Shown: in pieces, positions 1 through 12,500 of the stretch | How positions within the stretch are numbered: the stretch's first letter is position 1 | Layout: every line of letters starts with the position of its first letter | NCBI GenBank assembly: GCA_030867875.1 | Contig: JAOWCC010000577.1 | Location: 142,406,344 to 142,470,343 of the forward strand | Reading direction: 5' to 3' | Source: Actinernus sp. WN-2022 | Taxonomy: Eukaryota; Cnidaria; Anthozoa; Actiniaria; Actinernidae | DNA: 64,000 nucleotides | Position numbers and translations under genes: made by a program | The notes under the pieces: model-generated | What the model was told of the DNA's origin: nothing | What the model saw: the letters and a program-made list of their open reading frames with translations, nothing else | Databases searched by the model: none

Positions 1-2270
1 TTCTTACGCACAGTAACGTCAGAGGGACAGCACTGCCGCATTTTGGAGATCGACAACCGGCCACAGGCTCGAAATAGTTTAGCATGTACTTGTTCAAAAT
101 TTCACATATCTCAAAGCCATTGTTTTTCAGTATTTTTGACAGCGAAGCACGGCCATCATGATCGCACGAATAAGTTTTTTTTACAGTCTATTATCGGCAG
201 TTCCGTCTTAGACTTCGGTTCCTGCTCGATGAGGAGTACGACTTCCCTCCGTTTATGTTTTCTCTCTTTTATCAGTGGCGATCATTTTATTAAAATACAG
301 TACCTTGCGTTATGTCTATTCAATTTGATTGTTTCAGTTTCATTTTATTTACACTTCAGAAGCAATAGTATTACAAATAGAGAATTACAAGATTAAATAT
401 GATAATGGGTGTGCGGTGGTTAGAGGAGCAATAAGCTTTCGAGCTAACGAAGTGAACTAAAGTGAACGAAGGACTCCTTTCCATGTCTGTGGATGTACTT
501 GTTTAAATAACTGATCTGATAAAGAAACTTGAACAGGAGAATCTTATAACGAATCTTATCTTTTTCATTCACCTGTATAATTTTCATTCACGAGGTTTTG
601 GTCTTTTGAAGCAAGCAGTGTCAAGCTAAGAGTACAATGAGACTGAAAATAAGCAGTGATTCCGAAAGCAATGGTGTGTTTAATTGTTATCAGCGATAAA
701 GAAAGACTAGTTAGGCCTTGTTAGAATATTTTACTCGCATTTGAGGGACGGCTTTCCTTCAAGTAATTTTCACTGGAGCTAAGGAAGGGAATTTGAGATT
801 CGGGCTTCACACTATCAACATCACAGCTAAACTGGACAATTTCAAATACCAAAAATATATTATATATTAGTGAATAAAGAACACTGAATTAGTTCTGGTG
901 AGAGAAAAATTAACACGGTCAAGATGACCGGTAAATCTTCCGGCCAAGAAATTCTGGTACTGAAATATTTCGGCCTTTTTATCGCTAATTGATTCTCAAG
1001 CTTTCTTTTCATTGCTAGAGGAGTTTGAAAAAATTGTCTCAAAGTTAAAATGTGAAAACATACCTCCTGGCCCTTATCCATATTGCTGCGTTCTTTTTTA
1101 CTTTAAAACTGTCACGTTTTCTTTCCCACTATGAAGGTTTACTTGTTCTAGTTACAGGTAAACAACCAACTGTTCATTCGAGCTGTCTTGAGAAGATTGG
1201 TCTTTTTTCAGTTTCGCTCATTGTATAATAGCCGTGTTGTTTTATACTCTGCTTTGATAAGTTCTTGTGCGACGTTTAAGACACGCCAACGCCCGCCACA
1301 CAATGTTCACATCAGTAGGAAACGGAAGCCATTACTGTTGATGGACAAGGCGCCTGTAATTAATAGATTTATTAACAAATGACGCGAATTACGCTTAATT
1401 AGATATGATTGCTAGTCATCCTAAATTTGGAAAATGAACGTTAATTTTGACAATGTGGGAAAGGTTTTCTATTATGACCCATGAAATTTTAGGTTCTCGC
1501 CTACATTTTATGGAAAATAAATCAAGTGCATTGATTCCTTTGAGTCATTAAATGGGTTAAATGACATGCACAAACTAAAGGACAGATGTAAACCTACATT
1601 AATAGTTTTGTTTTCACGTCTCAACTTCGTTTTCGTGACTTAAAATACTTCCAGGTTTTAAGTCGTTAGAGCAAAATCTTTAATTCCATTTTCCTAAACT
1701 ACACGCGTAGTTTACACCTCATCTAAATAGAGCTCCAGGCTTGTTAAATGTAGCGTTTCTGAATTCTTTTATTTGGCGAATTACTCGGTTCTTGTTTTAA
1801 CGTTTTCTGTCTATCCATGTCAGTTGAATTATCTCCGACGTCTAAAATGGTGACTTGGCCAAACTTTGCTTGTAAATCCAGTGGGCGCTTGTTCACCTTG
1901 TTTACTATCCGGTTTAAAAGAAAACTACGGGTACAGAGAAGAAATCTTACTACTTATAAATAAATCCCCCCTCCGTTTAAATAATTCCTGTGTTACTTCA
2001 TTTTGGTAGAGCGTACGTTTTTTTTAATGGCTAACATGTTTACCCAGTTTCTGTTTTTCACACCTAAACTTTAACCTAAACGTAAAATCAACTGAGAAAT
2101 AGAATAGGAGTCTTTAGGAGCAACAGAAATCTGAGAATTCTCTAATTATTCCTTTGTCATCTGTTCACTGCAATTCACACGGTGACCATTGCGATATAGT
2201 TCTATATCTGATTGGCTTTTTCTCATTTAAAATGAACCAATCAGAAATTCCCTGATGAGATGCGGAAACT
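1..2270. other. Gene-free stretch, no recognised content
   Basis: AT-rich sequence without an open frame that resembles a known protein and without a clear tandem or inverted repeat. The short open frames here (for example 43-396 + and 860-1081 -) have no recognisable domain and look like chance. It could contain exons of an upstream gene too short for me to recognise. Confidence 0.5.
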
Positions 2271-2273
2271 CAT

Positions 2274-2336
2274 CTTTCTAACGAGATCTGAAACAACCAT
2301 AGGGGCTGATCAAAGTCAGGACCCGGCTAATCCGTT
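2274..2336 (-). repeat. Fragment of a SINE body shared with 38640-38700
   Basis: The stretch reading ctgaaacaacca ... gatcaaagtcaggacccgg recurs with few changes at about 38648-38703, where it is the 3' part of a tRNA-derived SINE. Here only this body segment is present, without the tRNA-like head, so it is a truncated copy. Confidence 0.6.
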
Positions 2337-2437
2337 TTTTTGTGTTATGTGATCAGACATGTTCGTGAACGTTCTTACTCAGGGCGTTGATTCATAATAA
2401 GAGGAGGAGATGTTACTTGTTTGTGTTTTGAAACCGC

Positions 2438-2706
2438 AGGGTTGCCATAGGTCAAGGGTATTTTTTTTCAAGATCAGGGAAAAGTCAGGAAATTTTGCAC
2501 CTGGTCAGGGAAATTCTAAATTTCTTGTCAAAGTCAGGTTTCCACGAGGGCCCCTCGTGCCTTAAAGCGTCTGCGGGAGGCTACAGGTTTTGATAGTGAC
2601 TTTTATTTTGGACGAGGGAATGTCGAACAGTCGTATTATGGTCAGTGAAAATTGTTTTCTGGTCAGGAAAAAGTCAGGGATTTTTGTTCCTGATGGGTGG
2701 CAACCA
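2438..2706. mobile_element. DNA-transposon relic with CAGGGTTGCCA / TGGCAACC ends
   Basis: The left end reads cagggttgccataggtca and the right end reads gatgggtggcaacc, an imperfect terminal inverted repeat. Inside, phrases such as gtcagggaaaa recur several times. A related unit sits at 46852-47134 with a better preserved end (ctgactgtgggaaccctg). CAGGG ends are typical of hAT-type elements, but no transposase is present, so the superfamily is inference. Confidence 0.5.
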
Positions 2707-2714
2707 CGAACCGG

Positions 2715-2832
2715 AATTTGTTATAGCAGGCTGAGTATTACAGCTTAAAGCTGGTGGGGGCCTGCTTTTACTCCTCACACACTCCTCACTACATTAACTG
2801 TTTTGGGACACACTACACTCGACTCACGGTTG
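2715..2832 (-). repeat. SINE tail fragment shared with 39605-39722
   Basis: About 115 bp, from gttatagcaggctgagtatt to actcgactcacggttg, repeat almost unchanged at 39605-39722. There they form the 3' part of a complete tRNA-Glu-like SINE. The tRNA-like head is missing here, so this is a 5'-truncated copy. Confidence 0.65.
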
Positions 2833-2892
2833 TCTATATCTTTCGCGCATGTCGAGGTTTTTGGCCCGTTTCAGACGGCGGACGTTATTCGA

Positions 2893-2975
2893 TGCTAGTG
2901 AGCTATAACAATGAATGTAGCTCATTAACATTGGATGCTAATGAACCATAACAATAGATTTATCTCATTAACATT
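2893..2975. repeat. Short tandem repeat, about 38-bp unit
   Basis: Two adjacent units share the pattern (c)ataacaat ... ctcattaacattggat. It is a short local duplication with no sign of coding. Confidence 0.6.
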
Positions 2976-3285
2976 GGATTCGCCTTTTTAATACTGTAAA
3001 AAGTGTTCTGTTAAAATCCTTTTTACCCTCGCGTAATAAGGAGTTCAGTTTATTTTTCTTTACATTCATTTCGCTCTATATATAAAGCCAGGAGAACATA
3101 TATAGAGCATAGAAGAGAAATAGCAGTCATGTGGAAACTTAAGAGAAAAAAACGTTTTCGTTATTCCAAGTCATGACTTGTGTAATCATCAAACGTGACT
3201 GTCTCTACAGACAAACTTAATGTCAATATCCCCTTCGGTATAGATATAGGTCAGTCGTGACTGAGATAGCAATCCGCCACATTTG

Positions 3286-3430
3286 TAGGGATATAGAATG
3301 GTCAAATCCGAGACTCGCCGAGACACCGAGACCCTTGTTTCAAAATCCGAGACTGTTTGTTTGAAACGCCGAGATTCCGAGACTTGCTTGAATTGTGCCG
3401 ATATTTTTGAGGGACCATTCTATACCCCTA
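3286..3430. mobile_element. Small palindromic element
   Basis: The left arm tagggatatagaatggtc pairs with the right arm gaccattctataccccta, giving inverted ends about 18 bp long around a core containing repeated ccgagac phrases. It looks like a short MITE; no target duplication could be fixed. Confidence 0.55.
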
Positions 3431-5622
3431 TTGGTGCAGACAGTTTTACGTGTATATGTATGTGCAGTAAGTCATTTTTAATGCTTAGTCTTATTGGAAT
3501 GAGTTTTAAGTCCAACTCCCCTCCCCCCACCTCTAAACAAAAAATATTGTATTGAAACTTACAGCTGGGATCTGAACAAGCCGCAAGAAAAAAGGGATAG
3601 TCGGTTCCAAAGTTAGTTGTTAACTGAGTCATGTATAAGAAAAAAGCCAAGACCTGATTTATGGTGATTAAGAATTTCACAGATCAAAAGAACCATTTTA
3701 CAGTTTCTCAATATTAGTATATAACCAACAACATCAACTCAGGGTCTAAATCTAAAAAATATTAACTCTATTGAAAAACTAGACATTTCCTGGCTCCTTG
3801 AGTTGTTTTTTTCTTCATGGATTAATCAGAATCCCGGCCTACTTAGATTTCTGTAGATCATGATAAGTTTTATAGAGAGAATTTCCACCATGCAATTATC
3901 AAACTTTTTAAATTTTGATGCTCAGTATATTGTGGGTGGAATGATCCATATTCCTATATTTCACGTCGAACTTAATAATAATATTCCTATGAAAAGCTGT
4001 TATGCACTCGCCGATTTTGTGTTTGCTCAATAAGGAAATTAAAATTAGAGAACTGCTTTTTGAGTGGAATGCAGTTTTTGTTCCGTTTCTTCAAATTCCT
4101 GTTTCTAAGAAAAACAATCTTGAGAACTCGAGAGAGTCACATTATTAATGTTTTTGCTGGTGTGTTGAGTGTGACTTTAAGTTTCCGTAAATTAGTCCGT
4201 ATCCACGATTTGTAGCAAAAAACAATAGATGAATACATTAAAACTCGATTTTCCAGTTGGCATAATTTCTTAGATTTGAGCTTTCACCGGAAATTATACC
4301 TCCAAGTGGCCATTGTAGTATGCGGACGTCTTTGTAAACTATGATATGAGCACATGTACAGTTCATAAATCCCAGGAAGTTTATGCTACCTGTCACGCCG
4401 CGTAATTGTAAAGCTCAACTGCAGCTTCTTAGCTTACACACAGCGATGGAAGTAATAACTTCCTCGATTTGCGACGAACACACGTGGGTCCTTATACCCA
4501 CTTCAGTTCACCAGCTACAGCTTCAAGGAAATAATACGCAACGTGAGATGAGTGAACTGAATAGCATGTATTGAAAAACAAGACTGAAGAGCAGGACTTC
4601 CGTGTAAAGTATCCGCTTTTAAAACTCATTATCAAGGCTTGGCTACTAGAAATCCTAATGTCATCTGCCAACTCTGTTCATGCGCGCATTTTCTAACAAT
4701 TCAAATGATAGCAAATGTTGATAATGAACTTCGTTGTTCGTAAAATTGTCGCTATTAAAAGCCATCCATCGTCACCCTCCAAAATCTCTATGGAATAAAA
4801 TATAGACTATGTTTTACGGCAGCAGTAAAAGTTGAGCACGAACCTGATTTTATGGAATACCGGTCCATTGATCACTTGGGTATCTTACATTTAATCGACT
4901 GCTACAAAAGCTTATAAAGTGGGAAGTTATTACGCTTTCAATGCGGTCCATGTATCGAGATTGTTCTTGGAGTTAATCGGGTTTTCTCAAATGCAGGAAG
5001 CAAGCCGCGAGACAAAGCTATATTTTATAAATGTCTCGACTGTTAGAGTACGACCTCGTAAAGGGAGGACTATCTGCGGGGGAAAGGAGAAATTTAAATC
5101 CTGGCAAGTATCATCATAAAAACTAGACTGATCATAGGGCCGCGTTACGACTCGATAAAATACAGAAGTCAAAACTGATTTCTGCTCTCTCAACCACGGC
5201 AACGACGACAGCTGATTGCCGCCGGATGACGTATTATACCGTGTAAAAAAAGAACTATAAATCCATTTGCAGATATAGGAAAAAACTGATAAACTTTTTA
5301 GAGTTAGCCTTGATATTGATCAGCCATCAGTGTACTTAGCGAACAAGGGTCGCCCTCTCTACCGGACTAATAGATCAAGACAAGTAATTTTACAACTCCA
5401 AACAGTGGCATAATGGTAGAGCTTTTAAATTCTTTTTATTTTCCTATAATACAAAATATTGAAGTTACCATCTAAAATATTAAGTACCATGCAGACATGC
5501 TCCTATAGTTTCCCTCTCAGCAGTTGTAGCCGGAAGCCACTTATAAATTACTAAGAAACCAAGAGGCGACAGTCATGGCAATGCTAGAACTAGAAATGGT
5601 GACGATACTAGACCACTTAAAC
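3431..5622. other. Gene-free stretch, nothing recognised
   Basis: No protein-like frame, RNA gene or clear repeat was found. The small open frames at 4383-4574, 4919-5119 and 4987-5202 overlap on opposite strands and resemble nothing known. Confidence 0.5.
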
Positions 5623-5904
5623 AATAGACCAGTTCGCGGTTAATTCCGACATTTTGAAAGGGGTGCAAACATGATGGCGCAAAATACAGTGTTTGTATGG
5701 GACCGTAAGGGAATCCGATGCCAAATAAAATCAGTTAATCTTTTACCTGGTATCTTAAGTTTGTATCTGAAGATATTTCATAAATTCAATTTTACGGATT
5801 TTATTTGGCATCGGATTCCCATCGATTCCCATACAAACACTGTATTTCGAGCCATGTTTGCACCCCTTTCAAAATGTCGGAATTAACCGCGAACTAGTCT
5901 ATTT
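5623..5904. mobile_element. Foldback MITE, arms about 110 bp
   Basis: The left arm begins aatagaccagttcgcggtta and is mirrored by the right arm ending taaccgcgaactagtctatt. The arms share the segments gacattttgaaaggggtgca and ttggcatcggattccc in inverted form. A single decayed half of the same family lies at about 55385-55480. It carries no open frame of note. Confidence 0.8.
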
Positions 5905-6527
5905 TGTCATGGTGTCTTTAAAATATCGTTAATATTATTTTGATAAGCTATGGTTATAACCTAGCTGAGGTATCTAAGCAGCTATCTAAACTCAAAGCAT
6001 AATACATTTCGTAAATCTAATGTTAGGGGAGTGATTTTTTTTAAAAGTATTGATTTTATAAGCATTAGATACTCAATCGGTTTGAAATCATAAGCACCAA
6101 ACTTCCAATGCAGACTGTCTATCTATCTATCTATCTTCCATTACTTGACTCCATCAATATAAATGATGATTCTTTCAAGTTTGTCAGCGGTCATAGGAAA
6201 TGCCCGTATTGTTCTTGGGAAGAAAGAGAATTTGTGATAGTCCGTCACTCAGAGAAGGAACTCTGTTGGAGTATTCGTTTATGTGACGGCTTGAACGACC
6301 CATAGGCGTTAAATACTTCTTGCAATCAAATTCGACTAGGCCATTATGTATATTATAAAACACGATTAGCCTGTTCTTTTCTCTTCTTGTCTCAAGTGAC
6401 TCTCAGGTCAGTATATTTTACACAGTGTTCCCGCAGTTTAAGACAACAAACTGAGCGGAAACTGGCACTAGCCAACATGACTTTGCAATTCTTTTTAGCG
6501 CGGTGTCTGTCGGGTAATTGAAAATTC
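5905..6527. other. 5' flank of PSMD11, probable promoter region
   Basis: This flank ends at the PSMD11 start codon. I see no TATA box at a convincing position. The 6118-6135 stretch is a short (ctat)n microsatellite. The small + frame at 6108-6305 contains a CxxC but resembles no known protein. A transcription start cannot be fixed from sequence alone. Confidence 0.4.
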
Positions 6528-6536
6528 AAGATGGCG
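6528..6536 (+). promoter_or_regulatory. YY1-like motif overlapping the PSMD11 start codon
   Basis: The bases AAGATGGCG, containing the ATG of PSMD11, fit the YY1 consensus (A)AnATGGCG. In animals such sites often sit just downstream of the transcription start and overlap the initiator codon. Here it is a motif match only. Confidence 0.45.
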
Positions 6537-9500
6537 ACCGAACTAGAAAGAGCTGAAGAGATTGAAAATTCCTCGCCAGAAGAGGCGATGGGACTTCTAT
6601 CTTCTATAGGTAAGTGTAAGAAGGGTACTTTAACTTACATACTTTAATGTGAGGTACATCTTTGTATTGATATTTGCATCAGTCATCTTCAGTATCCTTT
6701 TTTATCGATTTCGAGCCATGTGCCAGTTTCATTCAGTTTTTCTTATAGTAATGTGTGGTTTTCGTTGACAGTTAAGCGAAACATTCCTTCTGAAGACGAA
6801 GATGGAGTTAAAATGAAAGAGCAAGCGATATTAAATCTCGCCTCCCTGCTCTCAAGACGAGGAAATGCTGAAGGTACTGTTGTTCTGTCAGACTGTGCCC
6901 GGGGTATATGTTGTAGGTTGTTTTTCAAACAACCTAGGTTGTTTCTCATTTCAGGTTATTTTTCAAACAACTAAAATGGATTTTTTTGAATTCATAAGAA
7001 GAAGTTTAGTTTTATTGGGGGGGGGGGGGGGGGATTTAAAAATAAAATAAATTCACCCACCCCTCCCCTACAAAATGTTTTTGCAACCCACCCCTCCCCT
7101 CTACTTCCTCTCCCATCGCCATCTCCATTTTTCCCTAATATGGATGCACCTGAAAATGGAGCCAAAAAGTGATGGCCACAGATATCCCAGCGAAGACGAC
7201 GAATCATGCGAAAAGTTGCTCTCTGTCTTGGTCTTGGTTGCATTTGAGGAAATAATGTTAAAAAGAAACAAATTTTCTCAAGTTCTACACTTAGTTGGGC
7301 GAGCAAGCCATCGAGTTTACAGGAATCTGTTTTAGGGAAAACCTGAGCGAGCAAGCCATCAAGTTTATGGGATCGGGAATCTGTTTTAGGGAACACCTAG
7401 GCGAGCAAACCATCGAGTTTACTGGAATGTTTTTGGGAAAACCTATCGGCAGGCGAAGTGGCCGAAGTCAAACGACCGAACGAAGTAAGACCAGGTATTA
7501 AACACAGTTAGAAATGTTGTCTGAAGAAAAGGCTGTTCATTTTTTATCTTACAATTCTATGGTGTGTTGAAGAGCAACATTTTGTCTATGTCTGTTCTCT
7601 GTAGTTTCCTGTGTTAGATATAAAACCAACTGTTTCCTCATCCAACTATCGTAGACTCTTCAGACCATAAACTCACTACAACCAGACCTTCAAATAACTT
7701 GGCTTTGATTATTGTTTTTATTCCGTTTTCCTGCTTCGATCAATGCTCTTCCAGTGACCATATTTGTTTTCGGCACATGAATCCATGACTCAAGCTGCCT
7801 GTGACCATCAGTTTTGACACTTTTTCGACAATAGGTATACCGTATTTACCCGTGTATAAGCCGCACTCGTAGATAAGCCGCACCCCAAGTTTTGAAGCTT
7901 GAATTTAGGAAAAAAACTTTTTTTGAAAAATACAAAAAATAATTAGAAAATCTTTTGTCCGAGTTCATAAACGCTTGTATTTGATGCCAAACTTCTTAAA
8001 AAAAAGAATAATCTTTTGTTGGAGTTCATAAACACTCGTACTTGAGGCAAAACTTAATCAGATTGTCGTAAATAAATAATCACAACTTTAATTCGATCGA
8101 ATATGGTTCAACTTGCCTTGTCATTTCTTGTGTATATTTTAACCTGCAGTCTTTAAATCACTCCAGAATTCTTCCGCATTTATTCCCCAATTAACTAACA
8201 ACAATTCCAAGGAACCGCTTTCCTTTAATCGCTAGAGCAAGAAAGGTTTTCTGGCGAAACAATACTTGCACGAGTAGGTACGTCAGGTCCGCCATCTTGG
8301 ATTTTCATTAACTAGTGCCAATCTCCCACGTGTAAAATTGCGAAGAAGGCCTGGTTGTTTAGATGCATGCTTTGACAACCGCTGCGAATCAGCCTGTTTT
8401 GGAAGGTAAATAAGCTTAATCACGTTTAAATATTCACGAAATTCTAATATATTAGGTCTAAGGTGGGTCTTAGAAGAGTTTTTGCTTTAACTCTTTGAAA
8501 GTGCGTGTTTTTTTCCAATGATTATGCTTAAATTGCTATATTATACGATCGGATGCGATTTGAACCTGATTGTAATATACGCACCATCGCATAATAAAAG
8601 CTTCATTCAGGTTCATGATACATGTATGTAAATATATGTTAATGTTGGGTCTCCTTTCCAGGTGTTCCCGTAGATAAGCCGCACCCCCGATTTTGAACTA
8701 AAATTTTGGGTGAAAAGGTGCGGCTTATACACGGGTAAATACAGTAATTGTGTTCATCGGTTTGAGAAATTAACTGAGATCCGTAAGATACATGTACTAT
8801 TGTTTTTTTAAATCAAAATACAACTTTTAAAATAACACACTAAAAATCCCCAGTACACAACTGGTGCCATTGCATTGTGTCAGGAGTAGGTCAGCTGGCT
8901 AGACTCTGTCTATGTTACTAATAATAATATATTAATTTTGTTGATTTCATGTATGTTCCATGGGTACCTGCTAGTATTATATATACTATTTTACAACAAC
9001 ATCCAATTTTCTCACTTTCTGATTGGCTCTCCGCTATATACAATTTAAGTACGGACAATGAAAATGACATCACTCGCAAGCCGTGGTAGCTTTGCAAAGT
9101 ACTTTCACAGCGAGGTTTGTGAATTCAAATGGCTGTTAACTTCGCTTCCAAAAACAAGAAAATGAGAATTTCACAAGCAATTCATTACTAGGGGAAGTTA
9201 ATTGGTGAGTCAAACATCTTTGTAGTGTGCCATTTGGCAAAATGTGAGTTTTCTCTTGAGTGGAGAAACTTTCGGCGAATTTGTGGTTCAGACTTTGGGT
9301 TCTCTCAGAGCTCAGAAGTCTTGACTTTTCTGATCCAGAAGAAAAACAAGAAAGGATTTCACAAGCATTCCATCAATGAGATAAGTTAATTGGTGAACCA
9401 AATGCCATTTGTCAAAGAAAGCTTTCTTGGCGCTGGTAATTAGAAGTGTTTACGTTTGGACTTTCAATGGCCTTTTTCGACTCGAAAGCAGTTTATTACG

Positions 9501-12500
9501 CACTCATTTGAAGCTAAGTGCTTCGTCGTTGTAAAAAACAAATCCCATACATTTTCCATTGTCTGTACTCGTACATGTACATGTATTGATCATAGAAATG
9601 ACGCCATAAAATATCCAAAACTTTGCAGTGAAACGACTTGCTGCGCTCGTTGTTGTTTCACTTGAGTTTTGAACATTTTATGACGTCATTTCTATGATCA
9701 ATACATGTACGAGTACAGACAATGGGAAAATGTGTGCGATTTGTTAAATATATAAAAAAAAAATTATGCTAAGAATTTATATACAGTCCCGCTCGAAAAC
9801 GTTGCAACCACCACTAAACGCCAAACGGCGCTAACAGCTTTTAGCGCTGTTAGTGCCACTAACTTTTACCGTTAGTGCCACCAGGCTAGTCACCAAATCG
9901 TTGAGCTGCCGACGTTTCAAGAAGTTAATTTTGAAGCCTTTTTATGCGCTGACTTGAAGTGTTTTTCATTTTGAGAAGTTTAATTATTTTGAAAAGTTTA
10001 ATTATTTTGAAATGTTCGTCTAGGCCGAGTTTTTAGAAATTTCTATTGAAACGTTTGTTTTATTGGTCAGTTCATTGGTTTACGTGGCAGTACTGAAGGA
10101 AGAAGTATTCGTCTACTAGTCAGCCGTATAAGTTCATCGACTCTCACGAGTCACAGCGTGCGGCACTGAATGTAGAAGTTCACTGAAGTTCAACTAATTT
10201 TACCAGGTGGGGTATTTTATTAACTCATCACCAAGTGGTGAAGTTAAAAACTCCAGCAGATTTGATACAGTGTGATGTCATGGCAATTAACATTCATTTG
10301 TGGAATGACAACAAATTGGAAATGACTCAAAGCATTTCCGGCATCAGGTGAAACTGTTTAGACACGAAACTGAAAATGAAATAAAACTTACAAAACATTT
10401 TATTCTGAAGGTAGAAAATGTATGGTGCAATCCAGGCGATTTCAAAGCAAAACAAACACTGACGACCTATAAATTCAATGATTATTCAAATCAGTTCGTG
10501 GAAAATGTCACGCTTCCCGCCGTGTCGTAGAATTCTTGAGACCTTTGAAAAATGGATCCACATTAATAAAAGAACTCCATAATATTTTATTGGACATCTT
10601 TTTCATTTTCCATAAAGGTTGAGTCCATGTACATGTACATGTAGTTGTGTGGTGAATTAAACTACAGTCACACTTCCCGCGAAGTTCACGGCGTGGCACT
10701 CCAGTGTTGTTGTGTCAAAAACCAGACAATGTCTGCTCGGAAAGCGGTTTAAAGCAACATGTGAAGAATGAAACAGGAATAAAGTTTAGTAAGTTTAATA
10801 GCTGTTCGAGTTTTACTGAACGGTTTTGAAGTGATTTTCTTTAGTTATTCCAGGGAAAATCTGTGAAGTTCCCAAAAAATGTCTTTGATCCTGTCAGACA
10901 TGATGCGACTGCAATTACGGTTAATATTGTATGCTAATTTTCGACTTCAGTTTGTTTACATTCACTCACAGTACAGTGCAGTGCAGTGAAAACTTTTTCA
11001 ATCGAGCACTGACTATAACAGCAAGCTGCCAAATGTCTTGAGCCGTCGACGGCTAGCCACCAAACATCTAGTGGCGTCGACGGCTAGCCACCAGTTTTTA
11101 ATGTTAGTGCCACCAAACCACTAATGCCCAGCCACTAAAAAAATAGCGGCACTGGTGGCACTGATGGTTGCAAAGGTTTTGAGCGGGACTGTAACAAGGA
11201 TAATCTATAAATTAAAGGCCTGTTTAAAAAGCCAGGTCTATTCGTAAAAAATTCAACTGACTCACTGCATTTAATATCCAATGGAAGAGAGTTCCATAGG
11301 GCCAGCGCAACCACTAAAAATGCCCTGTCGCTATACGTTTTAAGTCTAGTAACTGGTTAAACTAATAAGTAATTGGACAAAGAGCATAACCTACGGGTGG
11401 GACAATATGATTGCAACAGTTGCCTTAAATAAGCCGGGGCCTGATCATGTAAAGCCTTGAAAGTAATTAGTAAAATCTTAAAGTAAATACGCTAAAAAAG
11501 GTGTAATGCATTCATGTTTGCGACCTAATCTAACAGCTCTAGCAGCAGCATTTTGTACATATTGGTGTCTCTGTATAGTACTCGACTTAGGAAGACCAAA
11601 TAAAAGAGAATTACAAAATTCTAACTTGGAAGTAACTATAGAGCATAAATTAGAGTTTCACAAGATTTAAAGCTTAAATATGGGTGAATCTTGCTAATGT
11701 TATGGAGGTGGAAAAATAAAGATTTGCATATAGCAGTTATATGCTTGTCCATAGACATCACTTCATCAAATACAACACCGATATTCTTAGCATCAGTAGA
11801 TGGAGTTATTCTTTCATCACCAACATTGACACACTCAAGAGGTGGATGGGGAGAATGAACACCAGACAGAACCAGCAATTCAGTCTTGTTGACACCCCAC
11901 TCCTGGTCCTGCAAACTAATCCAAACCCTAGCCCAACATTTAAGTAACCCTAAAGGTAACCAATTGCTCAATAATTTTGGGTGTTTAGAGCTACATGTAA
12001 GTCACCAAACAACAGATGACAATTATGAGTGTATGATGTTTTGGCTTTCAGAACTTGGAGGGCTCATCAAGTTTATAAGACCATTTCTACATCTGGTATC
12101 CAAGGCCAAAGCAGCCAAATTGGTCAGAACTCTTGTGGATCTCTTCCTGGATATGGAAGCTTCAACAGGATTGGAGGTACAGTATATTGATACATGTACA
12201 CTGCAACTGCTGTAATCATATCTGCCTACATCTATTGTGAGGTAAAGATCAATTGATAGGAATCGAGGGATAATAGCTGGATGAGAAGTTTGCTTCAACT
12301 GTCATTGACTACCGGTATCCTCTGCCCAGTCAAATGAAGATCGGAATAAATAAGTTAGAGTTGATGCAACACACTTACAGTACAACCTGAATATATGTTA
12401 ACACATTTTGTGTGTAACGCGCGCAGAATTCCGCGTGTGTACTACACTCAACGTAATTACATGAACTGAGTGTAATTACACACACTTTTGTGTACTACAT

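Noticed and set aside
12023..12298. 91-codon minus-strand frame
   Set aside because: It is the complement of PSMD11 exon 3 (12052-12176), whose + strand is clearly the coding one.
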